Notes under the pieces: model-generated
What the model was told of the DNA's origin: nothing
Seen by the model: the letters and a program-made list of their open reading frames with translations, nothing else
The model's database searches: none
Program-made: the position numbers and the translations under genes
Shown here: piece after piece, positions 7,434 through 13,869 of the stretch
Position numbering within the stretch: position 1 is the first letter of the stretch
Layout of the letters: every line of letters starts with the position of its first letter
Origin: JAISGQ01 sp045534445
GTDB lineage: Bacteria > Bacillota > Clostridia > Oscillospirales > Acutalibacteraceae
Direction of reading: 5' to 3'
Length of the DNA stretch: 16,483 nt
Assembly (NCBI GenBank): GCA_045534445.1
Contig: JAZSJQ010000019.1
Location: 1 to 16,483, forward strand

Positions 7434-8146
7434 GCTCTGACCTCCCTGATGGCGTCTTCAAGGGAAAGCATTCCGGTGTAGAGTGCCTTGCCGAGAATTG
7501 CGCCGTGAATATCAAGAGCTTTCAGCTTCTTTATATCTTCAAGGGTTGATACGCCGCCTGATGCGATAATATCAAGTCCCAGCTCCTTGGACATTGCTTC
7601 GTAAAGCTCGAAGTTTGCGCCGCCTAAAAGTCCGTCCTTTGAAATATCGGTGCAGATTATGGTCTTTACGCCTGCCTTCTGCATTTCCTTGCAGAATTCC
7701 ATGCACTTCTTATCGGTGACTTCCTGCCAGCCTCTGATAGCTACAAGACCATCACGGACATCAACTCCGACAGCGATTTTGTCGCCGTAGAGCTTTACCA
7801 TTTCATTGACAAAGCCCGACTGAGTTATTGCGGCTGTGCCGAGAATCACACGGGTAACGCCTGCATCGATGTATTTCTTTACAGTTTCAGCAGAGCGGAT
7901 ACCGCCGCCGACTTCTGTCTTGAGTCCTATTTCCTTTATGATTCGGGAGATAAGTTCGATATTGGGAGTTTCGCCTGTTTTTGCGCCTTCAAGGTCAACC
8001 ACGTGCAGATATTCTGCTCCTGCATCACGGAAACCCTTTGCAACTGAAAGGGGATCTTCGCTGTATACGGTCATCTGTTCATAGTCGCCTCGTACAAGTC
8101 TTACGGCTTTGCCCTTGATAAGGTCAATGGCAGGATAGAGTTTCAT
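7430..8146 (-). CDS. hisA: ProFAR isomerase (phosphoribosylformimino-AICAR-P isomerase)
   Basis: HisA is a (beta/alpha)8 isomerase that performs the Amadori rearrangement of ProFAR to PRFAR, the substrate of HisHF. I chose the ATG at 8146, giving 238 residues beginning MKLYPAIDL, because this is where the family starts. An in-frame GTG four codons earlier (8158) is possible, and neither has a strong ribosome binding site. Catalytic Asp8 (PAIDL) and Asp129 (VGVDVRDG) are present, with phosphate-binding loops EVGGGIRS (78-85) and IIASGGVS near the C-terminus. The gap to hisH upstream is 62 bases and contains short ATGAAAT repeats. It overlaps hisF by four bases downstream. Confidence 0.95.
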   Translation of the reverse strand: MKLYPAIDLIKGKAVRLVRGDYEQMTVYSEDPLSVAKGFRDAGAEYLHVVDLEGAKTGETPNIELISRIIKEIGLKTEVGGGIRSAETVKKYIDAGVTRVILGTAAITQSGFVNEMVKLYGDKIAVGVDVRDGLVAIRGWQEVTDKKCMEFCKEMQKAGVKTIICTDISKDGLLGGANFELYEAMSKELGLDIIASGGVSTLEDIKKLKALDIHGAILGKALYTGMLSLEDAIREVRA

Positions 8147-8219
8147 AATATCAACCACATTTTCTTAAAATTTCATAAGTGTATTTCATGATATTTCATG
8201 AAATTAAATTATATTTCAC
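8147..8219 (-). repeat. Short ATGAAAT direct repeats in the hisH-hisA junction
   Basis: On the transcribed (minus) strand the motif (A/G)TGAAAT occurs four times, at about 8219, 8199, 8189 and 8176 reading leftward. The first copy is inside the last codons of hisH. One copy forms a perfect 12-base palindrome ATTTCATGAAAT at 8193-8204. The stretch is very AT-rich and lacks a clear ribosome binding site for hisA. It could be a slippage-generated tract or a weak internal control point. Confidence 0.5.
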
Positions 8220-8817
8220 AATAAGCTTTCAGTATGGAAAGTCCTGTTTTTCCGCTTTTTTCAGGGTGAAACTGGGTGCCGAAAACGTTGCCGTTCTGTA
8301 CTGCGGCGGTAAGCCACGCTCCGTACTCAGTAGTAGCGGTGGTGCTTTCCTCACAGTGTGCGGCGGCAAAGGAATGGACAAAATAAACATGATCGCCCTC
8401 TTTGAGATACTTGAATATAGGACTTTCATTATGGAACTTAAGTCCGTTCCAGCCGATGTGAGGAACTTTGTAATCGGCAGGGATTACGGGCTTTATAGGC
8501 TCTACTATACCCGAAACAAGTCCTAATCCTTCGTGTTCGCCGTACTCCATGCTTTTATCGAAAAGCATCTGCATTCCGAGGCATATGCCGAGAAGGGGTT
8601 TGCCATCATGAGCAAGCTCCTTGACTATTTCATCAAGTCCGCTCTCGCGGAGCTTGGCAGCTGCGTCTGCAAATGCTCCGACTCCCGGAAGGATAAGTCT
8701 GTCGGCTTCTCTTAATACCTTTTCGTCAGCAGTGACAACTGCTTCTTCTCCGATACAGGCAAAGGAGCTTTTCAGGGAAAACAGGTTTCCCACTCCGTAA
8801 TTTATTATTGCAACCAT
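8209..8817 (-). CDS. hisH: Imidazole glycerol phosphate synthase glutaminase subunit
   Basis: HisH is a class I glutamine amidotransferase that hydrolyses glutamine and passes ammonia through HisF. At 202 residues it is typical. The triad is intact: Cys79 in LLGICLGMQ, and His184 and Glu186 in GTQFHPEKSG. The oxyanion region LPGVGAF (43-49) and the docking stretch PHIGWN are conserved. The ATG overlaps the hisB stop by one base (TAATG), implying coupled translation. This intact triad is a useful contrast to the damaged one in CarA of this window. The last residues run into an AT-rich repeat tract. Confidence 0.97.
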   Translation of the reverse strand: MVAIINYGVGNLFSLKSSFACIGEEAVVTADEKVLREADRLILPGVGAFADAAAKLRESGLDEIVKELAHDGKPLLGICLGMQMLFDKSMEYGEHEGLGLVSGIVEPIKPVIPADYKVPHIGWNGLKFHNESPIFKYLKEGDHVYFVHSFAAAHCEESTTATTEYGAWLTAAVQNGNVFGTQFHPEKSGKTGLSILKAYCEI

Positions 8818-9404
8818 TAAAGCACTCCCTTGGTAGACGGAATCTCATCGCTGTGAGCCTTGTCGATGCGCACAGCCTTGCAGAGGGCACGTGCAAGTGC
8901 CTTGAATGTACCCTCGATTATGTGGTGAGAGTTTGAGCCTGCAAGCTGCTTGAGGTGTACTGTAATACCTGCCTTGCGTGTGAATGCAAGGAGGAATTCC
9001 TCAACAAGCTCGGTGTCGAATGTGCCGACTTTTTCTGTGGGGATCTGCACATCAAAGTTAAGGTATGCTCTGCCCGAAAGGTCAACGGCACAGAGAATAA
9101 GCGCCTCGTCCATGGGGAGGGTTATATCACCGTAGCGGGTTACACCGCGCATATCGCCGAGAGCTTCTGCAAAAGCAGAACCAAGGCAGATGCCCACGTC
9201 CTCAACGGTGTGGTGGTCATCAACATAGGTGTCGCCCTTGCCCTTTATGACCATATTGAAATTGCCGTGACGGGTGAAAAGCATAAGCATATGGTCAAGA
9301 AAACCTACGCCTGTGTTTATTTCACCGATTCCGCCGCCGTCAAGATTCAGGTCGAGAGTTATGTTTGTTTCTGCGGTCTTGCGCACGATTTTGCTTGTTC
9401 TCAT
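8817..9404 (-). CDS. hisB: Imidazoleglycerol-phosphate dehydratase
   Basis: HisB is a manganese enzyme that dehydrates imidazole-glycerol phosphate to imidazole-acetol phosphate. At 195 residues it is the monofunctional form, with no N-terminal HAD phosphatase as in enterobacteria. The duplicated metal-binding motifs are visible: FLDHMLMLFTRHG (His38, His46), DDHHTVED (62-69) and SNSHHIIEGTFKA (His160, His161, Glu164), followed by the C-terminal IPSTKG. AGAAGGTG lies 6 bases before the ATG. A 115-base gap containing a palindromic repeat separates it from hisC upstream. Confidence 0.97.
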   Translation of the reverse strand: MRTSKIVRKTAETNITLDLNLDGGGIGEINTGVGFLDHMLMLFTRHGNFNMVIKGKGDTYVDDHHTVEDVGICLGSAFAEALGDMRGVTRYGDITLPMDEALILCAVDLSGRAYLNFDVQIPTEKVGTFDTELVEEFLLAFTRKAGITVHLKQLAGSNSHHIIEGTFKALARALCKAVRIDKAHSDEIPSTKGVL

Positions 9405-9432
9405 TTATTGCACCTTCTTTTGTTTTTTCGGG

Positions 9433-9511
9433 GTGGAGATGACGGGAGGTCGTTAAACATCTCTCCCTCCGTCACGGCATTGCCGTGACACCTCCCTCGT
9501 CAGAGGGAGGC
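9433..9511 (-). repeat. Double-hairpin palindromic repeat unit between hisC and hisB
   Basis: Two adjacent perfect hairpins are visible. One is GTCACGG (9471-9477) with CCGTGAC (9483-9489). The other is CCTCCCTC (9491-9498) with GAGGGAGG (9503-9510) and a GTCA loop. Further CTCCC/GGGAGG segments at 9434-9470 can pair with these in alternative ways. The layout (GGGAGG hairpin, GTCACGGC hairpin, GGAGGGAG) matches a short repeat I associate with gut Oscillospiraceae genomes. There is no T-tract, so it is not a terminator. It would be transcribed within the his mRNA. Confidence 0.7.
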
Positions 9512-9519
9512 AGGAAAGA

Positions 9520-10584
9520 TTATTTCTCGCTGAGGATTGCTTCGATGGTGTCGAGCATTGCCTTTGTTTCTTCAAATGTGCCTATGGTTATGCGGTTATA
9601 ATCGGCAATTCTGGGCTTTGCAAAGTTGCGCACAAGGACTCCTCTGTTCTTAAGCTCCTTGTAAAGGTCAAAGCCGCCCATTTTATCGGTCTTTGCAAAG
9701 ACAAAGTTGGTCGAGGATTTTGTTACCTCAAAGCCCATTTCACGCAGGCGGTTTTCTGCGTAGGTTCGAGTTTCGATTATCTTTTTGCAGTTTTCACGGT
9801 AATATTCATCGCTGTCTATTGCCGCTGCGCCTGCGGTCATTGTCATATAGTCAACATTGTAGGGGTTGGTGGAGTTTCTTACTCTGTCCACGTCCTCAAT
9901 AAGTGCCTTGCTGCCGATGGCAAAGCCCAGCCTTGCGCCTGCCATGGAGCGGGATTTTGAGAAGGTCTGTATTATAAGAATATTATCATACTTCTTGATA
10001 AGCGGCACACAGGTGATTCCGCTGAAATCAGCGTACGCTTCGTCTACGACCACAACATAATCGGGATTTGAGGCGACTATCCTTTCAATCTCCTCAACGC
10101 TCAGGGCTATACCTGTAGGTGCATTGGGGTTTGCGATAAAGATATTTTTTCCGCAGTTTATGTAGTCCTCAACATTGATGGTGAAGTCATCATTGAGCGG
10201 CTTTGTTTCAAAGGGTACACCGAACATATTAGCCCAAACGTCGTAGAATGAATAGGTTATATCGGCAAATGTAACCTGCTTTTCCTCATCGCAGAATGCC
10301 ATGAACGCAAACATCAGAGCTTCGTCGGAGCCGTTGCTGAGAATGACGTTTTCAAGCTCTACACCGTTGAGCTTTGCGATCTTTTCGCGGAGGTTCTTTG
10401 CCTGAATATCAGGATAAAGCTTGAGTCTTGCAATAACATCGCTACCCAGCGCCTCAAGCACAGCAGGTGCGGGAGGGTAGGGGTTTTCGTTGGTGTTAAG
10501 CTTTATGTATTTCTTGTCCTGAGGCTGCTCGCCTGACACATAAGGTGTCATTTTGGACATTCTTTCGTTTAAAAACTTGCTCAT
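9520..10584 (-). CDS. hisC: Histidinol-phosphate aminotransferase
   Basis: HisC is a PLP-dependent fold type I transaminase that converts imidazole-acetol phosphate plus glutamate to histidinol phosphate. At 354 residues it is typical. It shows the N-terminal KLNTNENPYPP (28-38), cofactor-binding SNGSDEAL (83-90), ANPNAPTG (151-158) and DEAYADF (181-187), and the Schiff-base Lys210 in TFSKSRSMAGARLGF with phosphate-binding Arg218. The C-terminal RITIGT supplies the substrate carboxylate/phosphate Arg. The hisD stop lies three bases upstream of its ATG, and AAGGA is 8 bases before the start, inside the hisD tail. Confidence 0.97.
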   Translation of the reverse strand: MSKFLNERMSKMTPYVSGEQPQDKKYIKLNTNENPYPPAPAVLEALGSDVIARLKLYPDIQAKNLREKIAKLNGVELENVILSNGSDEALMFAFMAFCDEEKQVTFADITYSFYDVWANMFGVPFETKPLNDDFTINVEDYINCGKNIFIANPNAPTGIALSVEEIERIVASNPDYVVVVDEAYADFSGITCVPLIKKYDNILIIQTFSKSRSMAGARLGFAIGSKALIEDVDRVRNSTNPYNVDYMTMTAGAAAIDSDEYYRENCKKIIETRTYAENRLREMGFEVTKSSTNFVFAKTDKMGGFDLYKELKNRGVLVRNFAKPRIADYNRITIGTFEETKAMLDTIEAILSEK

Positions 10585-10587
10585 TTC

Positions 10588-11862
10588 TTAGTCCTTCTTT
10601 CTGGCAACTGCGCTTCTGGCGTGAGCTGAAAGTCCTTCGCTTTCGGCAAAGTATGCAACTGCATCACAGGTTTCAAGAAGCGCCTGTTCGGTATAATAGG
10701 AATAGCAGGATTTCTTTACAAAATCATCAACGGAAAGGGGGCTTGAGAACTTGGCTGTTCCGCTGGTGGGGAGAACGTGGTTGGTGCCCGACATATAGTC
10801 GCCCAGTGCCTCGGGGCAGTTCTTTCCGAGGAAGATGGAGCCTGCATTGCGGATATAAGGCAGAAGCTCAAAGGGCTTGTCGGTGCAGACCTCAAGATGC
10901 TCGGGTGCAAGCTCGTTGGAAATCTCAACCGCCTGCATAAGGTCGTCTGCTACGATTATCATACCATTGTTGTCAATAGATACTCTTGCGATCTCTTCTC
11001 TGGGGAGAAGGGGTATCTGACGCTCAAGCTCAGCGGAAACCTCTTCTGCAAGCTTTTCGCTGTCGGTTACAAGCACTGCGGATGCTCTCTTATCGTGCTC
11101 TGCCTGGCTGAGCATATCGGCGGCTATGATTCGTGCTTCGTTTGTGCCGTCGGCAATTACGAGAATCTCACTGGGGCCTGCGATCATGTCGATTGCAACT
11201 CTGCCGAAAACCTGACGCTTTGCTTCTGCAACAAATGCGTTGCCGGGTCCAACGATCTTATCGACCTTAGGGATACTCTCTGTGCCGTAAGCGAGGGCTG
11301 CAACTGCCTGTGCGCCGCCTGTCTTGAATATTCTGTCAGCGCCTGCGATCTTTGCAGCGGTGAGGATTACGGGATTGATATTACCATTGCAGGTAGGAGG
11401 AGATCCCATGATTATCTCGTCAACGCCTGCGATCTTTGCAGGGATTATGTTCATGAGAACGGAAGAAGGATAAGCTGCTGTGCCGCCGGGCACATAGACA
11501 CCTGCCTTTTCGATTGCGGTGACCTTCTGTCCGAGAACAGCACCGTTTGCACGCTTATATTCAAAGCCTTCCTGCTTCTGATTGATATGGTACTCGGTGA
11601 TGTTTCCCTTCGCCTCTTCCATTATTTCGATGAGCTTAGGGTCGGTTGCCTTGAATGCAGCTTCAAGCTCTTCATCGGTTACCTCAAGGGCTTCGATCTT
11701 TGTTTTATCGAACTTTTCGGTATAGAAGCGGAGTGCATCGTCGCCCTCGGCTCTGACCTTTGCGATTATTTCGGAAACGACAGAAGAAACGTCGACTTCT
11801 TCGATTTCTCTGTCGAAAATATCAGAGGGTGAAACCTCAGAGAATTTATATGTCTTGATCAT
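10588..11862 (-). CDS. hisD: Histidinol dehydrogenase
   Basis: HisD is a zinc, NAD-dependent enzyme that oxidises histidinol twice to histidine, the final step. I chose ATG 11862 (MIKTYKFSEV), giving 424 residues, because AAAGGAAG sits 6 bases upstream. A longer in-frame start at 11898 would run into a palindromic repeat. Zinc ligands and catalytic residues are all present: Gln253 and His256 (SQAEHDKRA), Glu321 and His322 (LAPEHLEV), Asp355 (LGDYMSGTNHVLPT) and His414 (GLSAHARS). The NAD-binding region has YVPGGTAAYPSSVLM (123-137) and KTGGAQAVAALAYGT. It lies between hisG (51-base gap) and hisC (3-base gap). Confidence 0.97.
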   Translation of the reverse strand: MIKTYKFSEVSPSDIFDREIEEVDVSSVVSEIIAKVRAEGDDALRFYTEKFDKTKIEALEVTDEELEAAFKATDPKLIEIMEEAKGNITEYHINQKQEGFEYKRANGAVLGQKVTAIEKAGVYVPGGTAAYPSSVLMNIIPAKIAGVDEIIMGSPPTCNGNINPVILTAAKIAGADRIFKTGGAQAVAALAYGTESIPKVDKIVGPGNAFVAEAKRQVFGRVAIDMIAGPSEILVIADGTNEARIIAADMLSQAEHDKRASAVLVTDSEKLAEEVSAELERQIPLLPREEIARVSIDNNGMIIVADDLMQAVEISNELAPEHLEVCTDKPFELLPYIRNAGSIFLGKNCPEALGDYMSGTNHVLPTSGTAKFSSPLSVDDFVKKSCYSYYTEQALLETCDAVAYFAESEGLSAHARSAVARKKD

Positions 11863-11879
11863 GTGAAACTTCCTTTCGC

Positions 11880-11911
11880 GGAACGCTCGGACGACCAATG
11901 GTCGCCCCTAC
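11880..11911 (-). repeat. Short palindromic repeat between hisG and hisD
   Basis: The perfect hairpin CGACCA (11892-11897) and TGGTCG (11899-11904) is embedded in a segment that reads, on the minus strand, TTGTAGGGGCGACCATTGGT followed by CGTCCG. I associate this GTAGGGGCGACC...GGTCG pattern with a repeat scattered through many gut Firmicutes genomes. It fills most of the 51-base hisG-hisD gap. The hairpin is seen directly; the family name and copy number are not known to me. Confidence 0.65.
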
Positions 11912-11913
11912 AA

Positions 11914-12534
11914 TTATAGCTGGTTTTTGGCTATCTGATCACGGATTCGGCTTATCTCTTCGCTCTTGAAACGGTAGCTGACTTTATTTGCGATAAGCCG
12001 TGCGCTGATGTCCATTATGTCTTCTTTCGGTTCAAGTCCGTTTTCCTTTAATGTTGCGCCTGTTTCAACTATATCGACGATAACATCGGAAAGTCCGAGA
12101 AGGGGTGCAAGCTCGATGGAGCCTGAAAGCTTGATTATATCAATGACTCTGGACTTTGAATTATAATAAGTTCGGGCGATATTAGGGAATTTTGTGGCAA
12201 CTCGCAGAACATCTCTGCCGTCGTCAGAAAACTCCTTCGGTCCTGCAACCGCCATGCGGCATTTGCCGATGCCGAGATCTAAAAGCTCAAACACGTCAGG
12301 CTCATATTCCTGAAGGATATCCTTGCCTGCAACCCCTATATCCGCTGCGCCTCGCGCAACGTAAATAGATACGTCAGAGGGCTTTACCCAAAAGTAACGG
12401 ACGCCGCATTCCTCGTTTTCAAACACAAGCTTGCGGTTTTTCTCCTTGATGGAGGGACAGCCGCAGCCTGCCTTTTCAAATATATCATACGCCTTTTCAC
12501 CGAGGCGGCCTTTCGGTAATGCAATATTTATCAT
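11914..12534 (-). CDS. hisG: ATP phosphoribosyltransferase catalytic subunit (short form)
   Basis: HisG condenses ATP with PRPP, the committed first step of histidine synthesis. At 206 residues it is the short form (HisGS), which lacks the C-terminal ACT-like regulatory domain and needs HisZ for activity and histidine feedback; hisZ lies just upstream, as expected. I chose ATG 12534 (MINIALPKGRLGE) because AAGAGGTGG lies 5 bases before it. The alternative GTG at 12543 is inside that ribosome binding site. Motifs are ALPKGRL (5-11), RGAADIGVAGKDIL (61-74) and the PRPP-binding loop DIVETGATLKENGL (154-167). Confidence 0.97.
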   Translation of the reverse strand: MINIALPKGRLGEKAYDIFEKAGCGCPSIKEKNRKLVFENEECGVRYFWVKPSDVSIYVARGAADIGVAGKDILQEYEPDVFELLDLGIGKCRMAVAGPKEFSDDGRDVLRVATKFPNIARTYYNSKSRVIDIIKLSGSIELAPLLGLSDVIVDIVETGATLKENGLEPKEDIMDISARLIANKVSYRFKSEEISRIRDQIAKNQL

Positions 12535-12546
12535 TTTTTCCACCTC

Positions 12547-13623
12547 TTAAAGACTGATTTTTTCGCCGTAGCGAATGTCGCCGAAATCTTCCTTCTGTGC
12601 TCTGACGGTCTTTCCGTCCTTCTTTATCTCGGCTATCTTTGCGAAAACTGCATCAATGGCAGTTTCTTCATTATAAATCAGAAGAACATCAACATCAAGG
12701 TCATTTCTGCCCGAATTGGCTCTTGCGATCTGATCAAGATATACCGCAAAGCCGATCGCTCCGCCGTTTTTGCCGAATCTTGCAAGAAGCTTGTCATAAC
12801 GTCCGCCCGACAGCACAGCCTCGGGAATACCGCTTATAAAGCCCTGAAATATGATGCCGTTATAATATCTCATGTCGTTGACAAGTGAGAAGTCGAGCAT
12901 GATATTCTTATCTCCCAGCACTGCGGAAATTTCCTCGAGCTCCTTCACCGCTGCCTCAGTCTGCTCATTTATACTCAGACCTCTGAGAGTTTCAACGCTC
13001 TTTGCAAGAGGTGCATAGAGAGAAGCAAGGGCCGCCAGCTTTTCTGTGAGAGCAGCATCTACTCCCCACTGAGAGCATTTTTCCTTGAGAGAATGCTCGT
13101 TTTTTGCGCTTATGCAAGAGAGAAGATCCTTTTTCTGGTCGCCGCTCAGGTCTGCTTCTTCAAGAAGCCCCGAAAGAAGTCCCATATGGGATATTACAAG
13201 GAGATTTTCTCCGCCCAGTACCTGAAGGCTCTCACAGGCAATGCCCAAAACCTCGCACACTGCGAAAAGGTCGATTTCGCCTATGCACTCAAGACCCGAC
13301 TGCATTATCTCACGGAATTCCTTTGTGCCGCCTGCAACTCTGTAGACATTTTCATTATAATAAACCTTGCGAAGTCTGCTGTCGGCAGGGTCGTTCTTTA
13401 CTATTGAAAGAGTTACGTCAGGCTTTAAAGCCATAAGATGGCCTGCCATGTCGTTGAAGGTGATTATCTCTTCGCCTCTCAAAAATGCTCTGTTGCGTGC
13501 GTAAAGATCATACTCCTCAAACTTGCTCATATTATAAGGAATATAGCCGTTTGCTGCGTATATGCTGCGGAGCTTTATTGATGCTCTTTCCTCCGCTCTG
13601 AGTATCTTTCCTGAAAAATTCAT
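12547..13623 (-). CDS. hisZ: ATP phosphoribosyltransferase regulatory subunit
   Basis: HisZ is a catalytically dead paralogue of histidyl-tRNA synthetase that forms a hetero-octamer with short HisG and carries the histidine feedback site. At 358 residues it is slightly short of the usual 380-420 and lacks the HisRS anticodon-binding domain. Class II fold signatures remain: LKPDVTLSIVK (66-76), a motif 2 relic REIMQSGLECIG (104-115), YNGIIFQGF, LSGGRYDKLL (271-280) and IGFAVYLD (motif 3 region). It could be confused with HisRS, but the adjacent short HisG and the length favour HisZ. GGAGGG is 6 bases before the ATG. It is the first gene of the operon, about 22 bases after the predicted transcription start. 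Confidence 0.95.
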   Translation of the reverse strand: MNFSGKILRAEERASIKLRSIYAANGYIPYNMSKFEEYDLYARNRAFLRGEEIITFNDMAGHLMALKPDVTLSIVKNDPADSRLRKVYYNENVYRVAGGTKEFREIMQSGLECIGEIDLFAVCEVLGIACESLQVLGGENLLVISHMGLLSGLLEEADLSGDQKKDLLSCISAKNEHSLKEKCSQWGVDAALTEKLAALASLYAPLAKSVETLRGLSINEQTEAAVKELEEISAVLGDKNIMLDFSLVNDMRYYNGIIFQGFISGIPEAVLSGGRYDKLLARFGKNGGAIGFAVYLDQIARANSGRNDLDVDVLLIYNEETAIDAVFAKIAEIKKDGKTVRAQKEDFGDIRYGEKISL

Positions 13624-13645
13624 GGTATTCCCTCCGTTTCGGAAT

Positions 13646-13680
13646 GGTTATATATTACTACACTTCACCGTAGTAGTCAA
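13646..13680 (-). promoter_or_regulatory. Promoter of the his operon with overlapping palindromic candidate operator
   Basis: Reading leftward, -35 is TTGACT (complement of 13675-13680) and -10 is TAATAT (complement of 13652-13657), with exactly 17 bases between. The predicted start is about 13645, leaving roughly 22 bases of leader, too short for a T-box or attenuator. An inverted repeat TACTAC (13656-13661) and GTAGTA (13670-13675) with an 8-base centre spans the spacer and touches both boxes, so a bound dimeric repressor would block RNA polymerase. The repressor is unknown; a his-specific TrpR-like (YerC/HisR-type) factor is one guess. Confidence 0.7.
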
Positions 13681-13692
13681 GTAAAGTGGTAA

Positions 13693-13760
13693 CATGGTAG
13701 CATGAGAAATTGCACATTGGAAGTATATGATTTTTGTGCATTATTTACACCTATGTGCAA
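13693..13760. promoter_or_regulatory. Cluster of inverted repeats between divergent his and pyr promoters
   Basis: Three copies of TGCACA/TGTGCA occur at 13711-13716, 13735-13740 and 13754-13759. The outer two belong to a perfect 8-bp inverted repeat TTGCACAT (13710-13717) and ATGTGCAA (13753-13760). A separate CATG-GTAG-CATG lies at 13693-13704. None is in a coding region and none has a T-tract. They lie upstream of both promoters, where activator or repressor sites would be expected. The regulator is not identifiable from sequence alone. Confidence 0.5.
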
Positions 13761-13799
13761 ACCGCCAAAAATGCCATCGAATTATGCCGTTTTTTCTAT

Positions 13800-13828
13800 T
13801 TGACAATATCCCCTTGCGAGGGTATAAT
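13800..13828 (+). promoter_or_regulatory. Perfect-consensus sigma-A promoter for pyrC-carA-carB
   Basis: TTGACA (13800-13805) and TATAAT (13823-13828) are separated by 17 bases, an exact match to the vegetative consensus. Transcription should start near 13835, leaving about 35 bases before pyrC, too short for a PyrR-type attenuator. The spacer holds a small inverted repeat CCCT (13811-13814) and AGGG (13819-13822), which could be an operator or chance. The pyrC ribosome binding site TGGAGG is at 13855-13860. Confidence 0.93.
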
Positions 13829-13869
13829 TAACCGAATGAAAACCACACTTCATATGGAGGTCTAGGCAA

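Noticed and set aside
9471..9510. Hairpins between hisC and hisB as a transcription terminator
   Set aside because: No T-tract follows on either strand and the downstream his genes would be cut off; a repeat unit is a better explanation.
10777..11832. 351-codon plus-strand open frame opposite hisD
   Set aside because: hisD on the minus strand is complete with all zinc ligands; the plus-strand translation is Cys-rich and lacks any recognisable motif, typical of an antisense shadow.
11863..11898. Upstream start extending hisD by 12 residues
   Set aside because: The extension is encoded by a palindromic repeat and the ribosome binding site; ATG 11862 has AAAGGAAG 6 bases upstream.
13624..13869. 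T-box, PyrR attenuator or other riboswitch in the his/pyr intergenic region
   Set aside because: Both predicted leaders are under 40 bases and no T-box consensus or terminator/antiterminator pair is visible.
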